A DNA stretch of 64,000 bases, from assembly GCA_009869945.1 (NCBI GenBank), contig WIXG01000248.1, positions 53,549 to 117,548 of the forward strand. The letters are read 5' to 3'. Both the position numbers and the translations under genes were made by a program. Shown here one piece after another: positions 37,827 through 50,900 of this stretch (within the stretch, counting starts at the first letter, position 1; each line of letters opens with the position of its first letter). The notes under the pieces are model-generated. The model was not told where the DNA came from and did no database searches. It saw nothing but the letters and a program-made list of their open reading frames with translations. The DNA comes from Mesaphorura yosii. Taxonomy: Eukaryota; Arthropoda; Collembola; Poduromorpha; Tullbergiidae.

Positions 37827-39029
37827 ATGCCTAAAAGATCAGCAACAGATCGTTCATTGGAAGACGGCGAGGACAATTTGGAACAATCAGAACTTTCAAA
37901 TGTGCGAACAATTACGAAAAACTCAGAGTTTCTCCAGGCGGTGGACGAGGACGCCAATAGATTGGTTGTTGCGAATTTCTTCATTCCAGGGTCCCCAGCA
38001 TGTCAACAAATGCGCCCAATCATGTATCAAATTGCGAATAAGTATCCAAATGCGCTGTTCTTGGAGGTAAGATTTCTAAAGTGATGCGTGGCTGTATCTG
38101 CGTCGCCAATTAAGGACATGTAATTTTTACTTTATACAGGTGAACACCGATACTTGTCGAGATATAGCTAAGACGCAAGGGATCATCTCAATGCCAACTT
38201 TCATACTTTATCAGGAAGGGAATCCAGTCGCGCAGATAAAGGTTGATCACTCGTTATTTCATGCTGTCGCTTTGCGCATGCATTTTTGTTCATTTCGTGA
38301 GTTGGGGTTTGCTTGTTTCAGGGTGCACATCCGAAAGATCTAGAAGGCCAGATTAGGAGCAAATACTGTGGCGAAGTCTCAGGCCCACTTGTGGACAACG
38401 GTGACATCTTAATTTACGTCGATTTTAAGTTATCTGAATGCTTGAACTCTTTGGACTCGATCTCATACAGTGATTTTCTCAAGCATAAGTCAAAATTGAT
38501 ATCTGACTGTGATGAACAGCTTTTACTCTCGTTTGGATTTAACCAAGATTTATCGGTAAATTCCTGGCGCGGCTTAACCTTTCCCTTCATTTCTAATAAC
38601 GGGTCGTTTTTTTTACAGCTTGATGGTTTTAAGATTGTTGCCCCGGAGCCCACCGGCCCAAAATCTTTGAGGATGTTTATTAACTTGCTATGCACTTTGG
38701 ATTTTGATAATGCGGAAACAATGAAGGCAGCTCAAGAAATTACGTAAGCCTAAAATAAGCTTCGAAACAACAGGATGATAATGACTGACGAAATCTGAAA
38801 TCTGCTGTCTGTATTTAGACTGAATCCGAAGGATCTCAATGGCGTATGCATGGTTGAGTTTTCTCGTGTGAAATTCCAAAAAGTTAAGACACTTCACATT
38901 TTTATAAAGGATAACATGTCCGGAGGTGATAAGACTGAAATTGATTCGCTAACAATATTTGGTGCTCCTGTGATGAGTGCCAAGGGTGTGGCAGGCAAGA
39001 CTTCAGAAGTTGTTTATCTCGATGACTGA
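37827..39029 (+). CDS. TXNL1: Thioredoxin-like protein 1 (thioredoxin plus PITH domain)
   Basis: TXNL1 is a cytosolic redox protein that binds the proteasome regulatory particle through its PITH domain. Five exons (37827-38066, 38140-38241, 38322-38555, 38619-38743, 38819-39029) join in frame to 303 residues, against 289 in human. An acidic N-terminal leader of about 25 residues precedes the thioredoxin fold (about 27-120), which keeps the cis-proline loop SMPTFILYQ. The active-site CGPC is replaced by S56-P-A-C59, so the nucleophilic first cysteine is missing. The PITH domain (about 135-290) shows ISDCDEQLLLSFGFNQ, GPKSLRMFINL, VEFSRVKFQKVKTLHIFI and LTIFGAPV. The ATG at 37827 is the first that opens the frame. 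The domain pair makes the family call firm; a divergent paralogue rather than the orthologue is possible because of the cysteine loss. Confidence 0.88.
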
Positions 39030-39100
39030 TATGTATTAATGTGATGCCATCAATTATCTTGCGTGATTTGATGTGAACCGTTTAACACGTTATTGTAATC

Positions 39101-39106
39101 AATAAA
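39101..39106 (+). terminator. Poly(A) signal of TXNL1
   Basis: AATAAA lies 71 bp after the TXNL1 stop codon. Confidence 0.6.
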
Positions 39107-39501
39107 ATAATACGCGAGCCACATTCCCAGAATTCGATGTCTTGGGGCAGATCAGATTGAAAAAGATACTACAAGACGCCGGTGACATACTATGACCTGC
39201 AGCTGTGTTCTTTACCAATGCCAGGCAAATTTGTCCACAGTGCATCGGCGACTAAACCAAACCATGCAATGCAAGACTTCCTTGTTTTTTGCGGGTTGCT
39301 GCAAGTTGCAAGGTATGATTTTACAAGTGTACATGTGTGTACTGACCAATTGAATTAATCGAACTCCAAAGATTAAGAGGTTGTGTTAATTTGGCTAAGG
39401 TTGGCCATGCCATGAGCGAGATGAAAATTTCCACTTTAGTGAATGTTCCGAGTTCATTCCAACTATACAGAGCTTTTGGATAAGGAAAAATTCCAAGAAT
39501 A

Positions 39502-41624
39502 ATGAGTAATAGTGATAAAGACAGCTACGTGACTGCAAACGAAGATGTGGATCGTTCTACCACCACTCTATCATCTCGTGACGGCTCATTCTTCAGCTTG
39601 ACGTCGGGAAATTCAGTTTACTTTACGGCTCCATCAAGTAGTCAAGAGCCATCTTTGCAAGATGAGCCATTGGGAGCAGGAGGTTTAAGTCGAAGTGACA
39701 GCCATCGAGCTAGCAGGGGTAGTGAGGCTGACAAGAATGCTGATAGGGCGTCGACTTCATCTTCACCTGCGAAACATAGAGTAGTTCCTCCTGCATCCGT
39801 TGCAGCCAAGATCAAGAAGGTCAAGCAACAGAATAGCACTGATTCCACGGTTTCAACAGCTGACTCATCTTCTACAACGTTGGCAGACTTTCCGTCAGAC
39901 TATGACGAGGAAGACGATGGTGCTGGTACTGAATGCAAGAATTCCGCAGGTTACGATCCCGACAAAGAACTTGACGCTGAATGCTATAAATATTTTAAAT
40001 CGCAACATCAATATTCAGATGATCTTGAACCCATCATTGGCAACGAAGCTCATGTGTTCAGATCATTTACGGCCGAGAATCTGCATTCCAGATCAAGTTC
40101 AGGGAGTAATCACAGCAGCAGCAGCAACAGTCTTGAAAGTAACGGTACATTCCAAGTTAAGGCCGACGTCGCAAGAATTTGTCATGAAATTGCGTCGATA
40201 CCGAACCATGATAAAGAATATCAAATTGAGGAGGCCCTTCTAATTAGCGATGACTACTTTAAGTTGCGAAAGTTGAGACAATTATCAATACGCGAGGACG
40301 GACTACTGACAAGTAAGAACCTGTTTTCTAATTATGAATACGATCCGAAGTATGACTGGTAAAATAATTGACTAATCATAATTACAGATACAATTCGGAA
40401 ACGGGTATGGCCCCTTCTCCTTGGCGTATCACAGCAAGATTTGGATCGAGCTAATTTTAACCACTGCCACCTTCCACGCTCGTTCAACAATGTGTCGGAA
40501 AAAGTTCAAGATCAGGTGCGACTGGATGTCTCGCGTGTACTGAAACGATTTCCTCCTGGCCTGTCAGATCCACAACAAGATCATCTCCAAGCGTATCTCA
40601 CAAGACTTATCTGCTCGTCATTAGATAAGAACCCGAAGGTTTATTACTACCAAGGATTTCATGATATATCAATAACCTTCTTGCTAGTGTGCATCTCTCA
40701 AAAAAGCACGCCATATATTGCGTATCTATGCTTGAACAAGATGATCCAGCAGAATCTGAGTCCGTTCATGGAAATCACAATGGAAGCGGTGCTAAACCTA
40801 AGTCATGTGCTCTACGCTTTACTTGAGTTGGAGGATCCCGGTCTGTATCAGAAAATTGCGATTGATTCTAAATGTCCGACGGGGTTTTGCCTGCCATGGG
40901 TTCTTACTTGGTTCTCGCATACGTTGCCAAATGACAACGACATTTTTCGTAAGTTCGAGCCTGTATGCTAAACCCGATTTTGTTCCTAAAACTATTTCTC
41001 ATAATCACAGGTTTATACGACTTCATTCTCGGTTGTACAACTGAAATATATCCATCTTGCCTGATTCCGATATTCATATCGACGTCGTTGGTTCTTCGAA
41101 ATTCAGCACATATAATGGAAAAAACAAAGGACGAAGACGAATTGGCGTTAATGCATCAGGCTCTCTCATTTCTCCCGTCGGAGCAAGAGACGCTAGAACC
41201 TTGGCTTCAAGATTCGCTACTTTTAATGAGGAAGTATGTCGGGCGAGAATCTCAACTTATGAAACGAGGAAAGGAAATCAAAGCATACCAGCTTCAGCTG
41301 TGGAATCAAGAAAGTCCTGCTAGGAGGCGAGTAAGGTCAAGAGGACGAGGAGGAAATGGAGCAAACGATTCATTCATAATGAGAGTTGGCAAGTTCATCT
41401 TCATCCGGCACAAATGGTACACAATAGCACTGATAGTCTTGGGCACTGCGTACTTAATTCAGGCGAAATATGGCGTCGTCAATGTTGATAGCACTACAGT
41501 TAGCAGTATCTACACCAAAGTAAAGTCTGTTATACAAAATTTCTTTATCATACCCGCCATCAATTGGATTGGCAACATTAAGAAGCATTTTGAGTTTGAG
41601 GGATTCGGTCAGAATCGAACATGA
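39502..41624 (+). CDS. TBC1D20: TBC1 domain family member 20, ER-membrane RabGAP
   Basis: TBC1D20 is a GTPase-activating protein for Rab1/Rab18 anchored in the ER membrane. Three exons (39502-40312, 40388-40948, 41011-41624) join in frame to 661 residues, against about 400 in human. The TBC domain begins near residue 250 (LRQLSIREDGLLTN, then TIRKRVWPLLLG). It carries the catalytic arginine of the IxxDxxR-type motif in VRLDVSRVLKRFPPG and the glutamine finger in YYQGFHD (about residue 355). LPWVLTWFSHTL and LYDFILGC are also family-typical. A single membrane span lies at about 590-611 (WYTIALIVLGTAYLIQAKYG), matching the C-terminal anchor. The excess length is mainly an N-terminal, Ser-rich, acidic, probably disordered region of about 200 residues. 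The start at 39502 is the first ATG of the open frame. Confidence 0.92.
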
Positions 41625-42601
41625 ATAGTGCACGGTGAAGATGAAGAGGTAGGCAACAGGAATCCGAACGTACGATTTAGTTTTCATTCCAAACTTCCAG
41701 CTGTATAGATGGAAAAATCCCCGAAAGAAGGCTTTTAGAATTTTATCCATTGAGGTTTTTGGACAGGCTGACCAATTGCAAAATATAACATCAAGGCATA
41801 GATCAATGCATCTTTAAATATTTATGACGGATCTTGATTTTGAAAGACTATTCTTAAGATTGAGTTCGCAGCTTTATTTTAGCAAAGTTATCGTACTCCC
41901 TTTCGCTTACCGCAACCGTAAGATAACGATTCGCAATTCGCAAACTACAATAGAGATAGTGACTAAGTGGCATTAGTAGAACGCTCTGGGCATTCACTAT
42001 TCATTGTCAATAAATTATTTATTTTAGTCCAGAAACATACAACAGTAACAAATATTTTGACGATAAGTACAAGGTTTAATGAAGTAGTACAACAGACACG
42101 TGTCATGATTCCTGAAAGATAATTTTAAGCATATTAGTAGGTAGATTATTCACTTCACTGGTGTATCTTAGTACAAATTAGAATCACATTAATTAGTGCG
42201 ACAGTGGCAGATTATCTAATACCAAATTAATATCCGCGGTTAAAAATTAGATTGGAAGGGTGCAGTGCACTTGGCGGAATTTAAAAGATAAACACAACAC
42301 AACGCGCGGACGCGTTACTAATTTTGTTTCACATTAGACGCTTTACAAGTTAACATGAATTGGAAGGAATAAATCACATTATCGTCAAGCAAGCACTGGC
42401 TGAGTAATCTCGAATCGTTGCATTAACCTGAGTTGGAAGTTGAAACGGATTTGTGTTTTGGAAACTGAAGGAGTTTTTCAGCATAAACATCTTTGGAATA
42501 TGGACGGCAGTCGTTGCAGGTTATGAGTCATCACCCAGGACGATTGTGGATAAAATTAATCACTAATCACACTGAAATAGAGTAATTGTGAATAATTGAG
42601 A
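41625..42601. other. Convergent 3' region between TBC1D20 and the small minus-strand gene
   Basis: Both genes end here tail to tail. AT-rich UTR sequence and the opposed poly(A) signals at 42009-42023 are all that I recognise. Confidence 0.5.
42009..42023. terminator. Opposed poly(A) signals shared by two convergent genes
   Basis: AATAAA on the plus strand (42009-42014) and AATAAA on the minus strand (42018-42023) sit three bases apart. They would serve TBC1D20 (385 bp after its stop) and the minus-strand gene (579 bp after its stop). Confidence 0.5.
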
Positions 42602-43222
42602 TCAGTGGCTTCCATTTACTTCGGCCAAATTGCTGCTACTGCTGCTGCTCGAAGGCTTGGGTTCACTTGGTGAAAGGAGCCGCTGCAACTTCTTTCTTGC
42701 ATGTCCCCATTCAACTAGCGCCATTTTCAGACCTTCTGTATTTGCTCCCTTCCTCTCTTGGCGTTTTAATTCACTTTTGCGGTAGTCAATCACGCTTGTA
42801 GCCAGATTGATTAAATTTGTGATGAATTCGTAGTTTGCAATCGGATTCCGATTGTCGTAGGCAATCTGAATGGTTTTAATAATTCCACGCAGGGCATTGA
42901 AGTAATTGTACTTCCACTTCTCCACGTTCTCGTCATACAGTTCTGGAAGCTGTTGCCATTTGATCGTGGCTGCAAGAATATAACCGGTGGAGTCAGAATG
43001 TGCATGAGCATTTGTCACATCTCATGTCTTACCGCTTTTGCTTTCTCTGACCAGATCCCGAAACTTTCTTCTCAGCTTCGTTTTCTTTTCTGCATCAAAA
43101 ACTTTCAACGCTTTGTCAAAGAATTTGAACTCTTCGCTGTGTTTATCCGCTGAACTGGTTGATGTGTTTAATTTCGTTGTACTCGAATCAGGTCCACCAA
43201 TTTTAGCTCCTCGGTTTCCCAT
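42602..43222 (-). CDS. Small helical protein, possibly N-myristoylated, family unknown
   Basis: Two exons (43222-43033 and 42969-42602), joined by a 63-bp GT-AG intron, give 185 residues. The N-terminus MGNRGAK could be an N-myristoylation signal (Gly2, small residue at position 6, basic at 7); this is a prediction by eye. The centre is strongly charged and helix-prone (EEFKFFDKALKVFDAEKKTKLRRKF, broken here only for length; then WQQLPELYDENVEKWKY and YEFITNLINLATSVIDYRKSE). The C-terminus has a run of seven serines and ends VNGSH. There is no signal peptide or membrane span. I do not recognise the family. The splice phase, coherent composition on both sides of the intron and a Met-Gly start make it a likely real gene. 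Confidence 0.65.
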
Positions 43223-44949
43223 TTTGACTTGGAAGTACTTTGTACTGTTGGAACACTCTCACCTTACAATAAGACGATGAAACTTTAACTATTTAAGAGT
43301 GCAACGGAACTGAGAAACATTTTGCGAGATTTGAACTGGAGCGAGGGCGAAAGCGAATACGACATAAATAATGAACCATGCATACATTAAGCCAAGCCTC
43401 TCCCTTTGTTACGAGTGAATCATCTAGTTGTGTCTGGGTTGCTGAGACGTACTTTATTGCTTGGCACAGGCAAGAAACAAGAGGCTTGCATTACACGTAC
43501 ACGACGCATCACGTGAATAAACTCCATGACCAAAGAAACAGGTTATTGCTTTCATTGTTGCGCTTGGGCCGTGGCTGTACCTGGCACTTGGCTCCCGCAG
43601 TTTGCCTGAGGATGTTCGCTCACCTTCCCTCGTCTGTTTTGTGTTAGGTGCAATTTCATCTTTGTTCGCTGTATAAACCTATAAAAGTCAATGCAACAAT
43701 GTGTATAATGCTTTCCTCGAGTTTGTCCAAGAGGACGCGAGTTTACGGTTTGACAAATCACGCCAACTATTTTCATGCAAATGCAATCGTACGTCGTACT
43801 GCATGGGTGAATTTATAAATTGAAAATTCTCAGCTAATTATAGGCAGGGATCAAATTCCGACACAAGATAGGAGAATGTAATGCAGAAATTCAGGCTAGA
43901 ATTCGATGCAGTTCATTAACATCACAGATTTGTATTCAAATATCATTTGCGTTTATTCAGCTTTCATGCTCTTTGTTACTTGCATTTGCATTTGCAATTT
44001 GCAGTTTTGTGCTAACACATCAAATGTACATTTTATACAGATTGCAAAGTTGCTCGTCTAAAAATAAGTTGCACAATTGCAGATAGAGTCGAGTCAGTTG
44101 GTACGCATTTAAAATTAACGAGATACGAAACGAAACCATTTTAAAACGCAACAACAGCAATAAATTCAGGTGTCTGCAAAATCTAATAACTATCATAATA
44201 CTGGAAATGCAAAACAAGACGCGACAGCGACACGTGAGATGTGAGTCAGAGGCAAATAAAACTGGGGTTGAGTTATTCGTATTTCACTGCCATTGCTCTT
44301 ATTCTAGCGTCATGAAAGATTTGGTTGCAATTAAGCAGTTGAAGTAGAGTAGAGTATCGGCACACAACAATCAACTAATTCTTATCGTATTTACCGGTTC
44401 ATTATCTACGTGTCACTTGTTTAGCGTAGCTAATTGCTAGAAGCATTTTGCTCGTGTCGAGTTTCTTACACTATACACTGTGTAGGCTAAATTTACAACT
44501 TTATTTCGTACTTCTACATACATTCGCAATAAATTATAATGCCTTGCAGATTGTAACAATACAATATACAATATACGCTGTAGTCACAAATAAGTTACAG
44601 TTGACATGAGGAATACTACATAACTTTACTTCTAGTTGTAAGTTACATGAGAATTTTACGTATAGATTGTACCTCGTCAAAATCATAAATAACGTCGTGT
44701 CGTAAATATATGCATTTAAAAATACTTGCAAATGGTACACGCAATTTGTCAATTACCCTAACTGTATTACAGAATTACAATACAATACACGTATGCAGAA
44801 TTTTGAGGTGCTTGTTTCCCAGTTGAATGACACAAACGAAACCACGCCAAGATGATGAATTGGATCGTCGTGGTGCTGCTCTACGCTGTATGCATACTGC
44901 AGCTCTCGAAAAAGTTCTTTTACACCGTTGCTTTGCATTTCTTAATTAT
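43223..44949. other. Intergenic region between the small gene and Islet, no gene recognised
   Basis: This holds the likely promoter of the small minus-strand gene and the 3' UTR of Islet. The open frames are short and domain-free. Confidence 0.45.
44500..44505 (-). terminator. Candidate poly(A) signal of Islet
   Basis: On the minus strand AATAAA lies about 445 bp after the Islet stop codon. Confidence 0.45.
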
Positions 44950-47900
44950 TTAAGGACTGGACGTATCATGATTGAGACTATCATCACTTTCTAAGTAGGT
45001 TACATAGGAGTCGGTGGAGTCGTGATGACTCAAATCTGTCGGTGTCTGCGTGATTCCCATGTCGCCTCCGTTGTGCATTATGTCGTACCCATGCATCTGG
45101 AAAGAACAAACACAAGATTTGATTAGATTTGGGCGAAAATATGAACCATGAACCAGCAGCCGCCTTTTCTGAAATTGGAGCTGACCACAAATGGCAAGCG
45201 CGCAAGTCAAGTTCGTTTATTTCCTTTTCCACAGCAGATGGAAATTATTTGTGTTTCAAAAATGAACAGTCTGGCGTAATGCATTGAATTAAGGCCACAA
45301 TCATTGCAGTGCTGCAACATTGTGGGAATAAATCCTGGCTATGAAATTTCATAGAAATTCAATACGAATAAGAAGACCACACACACGATTGCGTGGTAGC
45401 ATATGAGAAAAAAAATACAAATAAGGAAGGAAAATAGAAAGAAAGTGACATGACGTGACATCGAAGAGAAGAGAAGAGTGTACGTGGGTCTCAGGATAAG
45501 GGAGAGAAAGGCACAGAGGCACTGAATGTGAAGTCGATGTTTGTGTTACCAAATTACACGGATATGGAAAAAGGAAAATATGAATTTGTGAACCATGTGC
45601 GGATGTGCCGAAGTCGATTGACAGTCTCGTCTCGGCGCGGTCCCGCTGTTTTTTACCATTGGTAAGCCTAAAAGTAATTTGATCTGCTCGGAACAAATAC
45701 GCATGCATGTTGGGTCTTCGACCTCGGATTTTGACTGCTGAATGAATTTTGAAATGAACAGAATCAGTGCATTCCGTTTCATGGAATCATTGCAGGTGCA
45801 GAAATTTTAATGGAGAGATGTGGATTTTAACAATCAAGACAACTGACATTTGCGATAAAATAGTTACTCAGCTTAATCATTCATGACAATCATTCGTTAT
45901 TGGAATCAAGAAACAGCATCAATCTTAGCTTAAATGGCTTCATTCGCCTTTACCTGGCAATTTCGCTTGGATTTTAAAGCATGTCAGTTTAAATTAATTG
46001 AAGCGATCTGGCAATGTCGATTTTAATCTGATCAAAGTGTATCATTTGTTGTTGTAATTCAAAATATGGAGTGTGAAACCACTTTTTATACAAATCCGTA
46101 ATTTGGCAATCAAATCAATCTGTTGAGCAACAATGATCAAGGGAAACGAGTTTCTTCGACAAACAAATATTGGGATTATGAATTTTGGGCTGTACAAGAT
46201 AATGAATCTGAAAATCAATGTGAGATCGATTTTCAAAGGCATATGCTAGTTCTTACTCTTCATTTTCAAACATTTAAAACGTATCACGTCATTCACTTTG
46301 AAAAGTTGTTGGAATGAATTCTGAGCCGATCTTGAATGGTTTCAAGTCTTGATAAATTGTTATTTACTTGGCACATGACACCTGCTCAAATTGATACTAT
46401 GCATTCTTCTTCTTGACCAGCAATTAGTGCACTTTATTGATGTAGAATTTCAAGACGGTCACGTTTTGAAGCTCAGCTCAAGTTGAATGAATTGCCAGCT
46501 GCGGCTTCCTGAATTTTATCCCCGTCGTATAACGCTTGTCTCCTCCATCTAATGAATTACTCAAATCGAACTAAAGAATTGGTAACTAGTAACAAATTCT
46601 GTGAATCAAACCGAATATGGTGAACATCAATTGTGAGCTGTTTCGCACTAGCCAAACTGTTGATGGATCTACAATTTATTCCCGTCATATACAACATATA
46701 AATTCCTGTGCTGCTTTAGTAACAGGAAAAAAATTAATATAGAACCTATGGACTTCAGAAGCAGCCAATCAAACCCATCGTTTTGATCAACAATCTCCTC
46801 CCAAGGATGTGCTCACGTGAATGCTATGATTATTATAATTCGTCTTGGGAAAATGTAATATTTCTTCTGTTCGTCGTAAGTACGCGACTTTATTGCTCCG
46901 GATCACAACATGCCACCAGAGTCCATTCCCCGCTGCCGGGTCAAGCGTGATTTGCTGTAAGTATGCGTCTTGCATGCAAATGAGACATTAGCCATTGGGA
47001 TTCTGCACGGCACTCGCATGGACATGGACTATTAAACATAACTTGTAGAGTTATTTATCATGCTTCCCTCTTCGGTTTCTGGATTTGCATTTCAATGGAT
47101 TTGACGGTAATGGCTCTGCACAAGCCGACCTCTGAGAATCTGTCTCCGATCTCTGCCATGGGGTTAGGCCCTCAGGCGTCGGCCTCAAGCTTCATGGTAA
47201 ATGACTTTCTTAAGCTCCAAGTTCTACCGAATGAGTTGATCCTCCAGAAATTATGACCGACGGCCATATCTTTTACTGAAGAATAACACGGATAGGCGAC
47301 TTACTTTTCGGTTAAATCCTACTGACATTTTCTATGCACGCCAGATCACAAGGTAAACTCACAGGTACACGCAAGAGCTTGGTCTGCCGATCTGAGAAAT
47401 TATGAGTGACAGAGTAGACAGATGATAGATAGACGGGCGAGAAGGAGAAAGGAAGAGTTATAGATAATCGATGAGCTGTATAAATAGATAAAAAGCGCAT
47501 TATGTAATAATTCATTTTTTCATCCTCTGACTCCATTAATACTAATCCCCTGAGTTGACTTGGAGTAAGCTATCCTTTTCATTGGTGGTCTCCGATCTCG
47601 TCTGGCTTCACTTTTTATCGACGCACGTATAAATTAGACTAAGCCATCACGTACTCAATTCATCTCTGACTAAAACATCGGAAACTGGCAACGCACGTCA
47701 TACAGCACGTTCAAGTTTCTTAAGCAGAAAACTACGCGATTCCATTTGAATCGATGTTTTGGGTTTAATACCCACTTTTGAGAATAATCACACAATAATG
47801 GATACTTAGCAGACAATAGAAGACAATGAATGTGGCTGCAATTGCAATGAAATGAAACAAAAGAGGAATGCACAGAGAGGGAAGGTGAAACCCATTTACA

Positions 47901-50900
47901 CCTTGTCTATGCATTTTTCATATATGCTGTCCACCTTTTCACATTGGGGTTCCTGGTTGTGCTTCGCCTTCGAGGGCATGCGACATGGCTGACCGTAAAA
48001 ATGCATTACGTTTCTGTCCTGTGCCATACTCATTAATATGAGTATCTTATCATGTTAGTTCCTTTCCATTCACACGTTAACTTAATTAATAATGACATTA
48101 CACAGACCACCTCCGATCAGGCCATTACTACCTCAACTTTTTCCCGCGTGTAAGGTCAAGCTTCATTTACGAAAACGAGCTTACTGTCGCTGGGAATAAA
48201 CATGAATAAAAACTGCTTTCATGGTATTCTCCATCATAAATTGATACATTTTTGAATGAAGTCCTCTTTCATCCTCCTGTATTGCAAGTGGTTCAGGTGG
48301 CCGAGGGCTTCCAAATTCGTATAATTTTATTATGATGTGAATTTGCAGAAGAATTTAAGCCCACGCCGTGCAAGATGCAACACACTTGTTTCTAATCCTT
48401 TTGTCATCACCACCGCCAGCGTGCTTTTTAAATATTTCCCAAGCCCACTGAATATTGAATCGGACGGTGCTTGCTCTGCACTTGCCTTGAACTCGTGCTG
48501 TAATAACCCTTCTAAATCTCATGCCAACCAAATTTAAAATAACAATTGCGCGCTTCTCTCCATCTCTATCCATCCACTGCGCTCCCGATGCAAGATGCAC
48601 TGCTGTAAAAATAGTTGCTGAGAGTCGGAGCGTGAACTGTACAAGTGTATCTCATAAAATAATGGTTGAAACGTGCCCATGATTTCAATCTGGCTCTTAA
48701 AATGAGAGTGAGGCTATCTTATGCGTGAAAGTCTTAAAAAAATAACATCTCTATTTGGAAATTAAAAAGGGGTGAGCGAAAGGTTTAAGTTGTAATAATG
48801 CGGAGTGTGAAATAGGCAGCCGGATAAAAAGTGGGAGCGAGCAGTGACAAAAATATTATTCAGGGCCTTAAAACCAGTGTAAACGTTCCTCGTCCGCGTG
48901 TGCTTTCACACTTTCGGCAGTCTTTTCTATAGCCTATGGCTTACTCGGCTTGGCTGAGAATTTTACAGGAAAATCCCAGCTTCAAGTCACATCTAGCATG
49001 CTGGCCTTTTCTGAATCCAGGCAAAGCTGAAGCTGCTGCTGCAAATCGAAGAACGTTGGGCTGTGACTGTATTTTTGTTGGATTTGCTAAATTAGGAGTG
49101 CGTAGGTGATTTCAATTTTCGAAACAACCTTTTAGCTTTAACGTTGCCCATCATCGTCAATCAACATAAATATTACACCCTTAAAGTTGTCTGTCTCAAA
49201 ATAAAAGCCAGACTCGTTTTACTTTCATTTCCTTCCTTCCTTCTCCCAACACGCACGCATACAATGAAGCCGGGAGTAATTACACGAAAGGGTTGACACC
49301 TTACAAGGCATTTGGCTCCAGAAGGACTCACCATATGACTGTTTCGTGTGTTTTGTTTTGTACCGACCGACACTGACACACCGAAGACGACAAGAACAAT
49401 TTATAAAGGTGAACTCAACTATGACTAAGGACGCCCGCGTACTACAAAGGCATAAAATGAAACCCATGAAAACCTGTTCACCTTTGGCGAGCAGACACTT
49501 TAAGTCTCCATTCACCGCTCTTTGCACAGCACTGGACTGCGACCGCGACAGTGTCCTGCCCGTCCAGGATCATTGTCTCACATCTCATCTTGTACTAATA
49601 AGACCGTGATCCGTGAACTTGGCTTGATAAATGTGTGCCCGTCTGCACCAGGCTACGACCAGGTCTCTGTTGGTCAAGGAAGACTTTATAAAGAAAATGA
49701 CTCACTAAAGATACGTACGATAAGATTGGGCCACGTACAAGCGCAAACGCAAACGGGAAGAGGTGACACGAGAAACAAAAAGTGTTTTGTAGTAAAGTTG
49801 GTACAGTAATACGTTGACCATCAATCAGCATCAGCCCAACACGTGAAATGTAAATTACAGCCAGACGCCAGAAGAACCCAACGCCTTGAAGTTTGCAATA
49901 TGTTGCTAATTTTACAATTTACGCGAATGCCAGGCGGCTGGCTGCGACAACACGTCGTGGGAAGCGAGAATCGAGAATTTACTTGAAATCGAATTCTTTT
50001 AATTGCTGCCTATTTATTCATTATCTTCCTTTAAAAGTCCGTCCAGGCCGAAGCAATAATAAAAATTACTTTATCAAGCGGTAACGACATGGGAAGAATT
50101 AAAAAGACAAGGACCACATTTAATTATGGGATCTTGAAATTTTTTTATCTTTCTATTTAATTCCGTGTTACTTGATTATTATTATCTGTCTTTTCTTCCA
50201 CTCGCATGCATTCTGTTCCCTCTTTTCTTCGCTGCGCCCGAATGAATTTGTCTCCGCATTGCAAGGAGGCGAAGCACCGTCGTCTTCAGTAGTTAATTGA
50301 TATGCAGATACTCACCTAGACTTTATGTATGTCAGAAACAGGTCTTCAAAAATTCCCTTCCTTATCAGTAACAGCGTAACACCTTCAATTTCTTATTCAT
50401 TACTCCCTGCTAAGCCAGGACAGCGCACCGATTCACTGTACCCTGTCTTATTAGTATATTCTGTGGACCACGTCTTTGAGTCATGACGTTTTTAGTGTTG
50501 CAGATAAAATTTAATTAATTTCAAGTTTATTTTTGTGGTGGTGCTGACCTTGCGATAAGATTCAAGAACCAGTGCCTAGCGCAGTTGCAGTGACAGACCG
50601 CTGCCCAAAAGTTTATGCAGCGTGTCTCAGCCGTCATTCATTCTCATTAACTGAACACTGACACGCCGAGCCGGCCGACTATTTTGGAGTCGGATGCATT
50701 CCAACACGGTCGCCGTCGCCACCAAGTCGTAAACATTTCTCATACCTTGTGTCGCCATGCGACGCATTCAACGAGCCAACTCGTCGTGCCGTGCAAAGTT
50801 GTGTTAATTAATTGACAAGTTGTTCCAAATTTCTTTTGTAAATTGAGTCTGTGTTTGCCGACGAATTAAGAGTGCACGTGCAAGTAGGTAATTTGATTAG

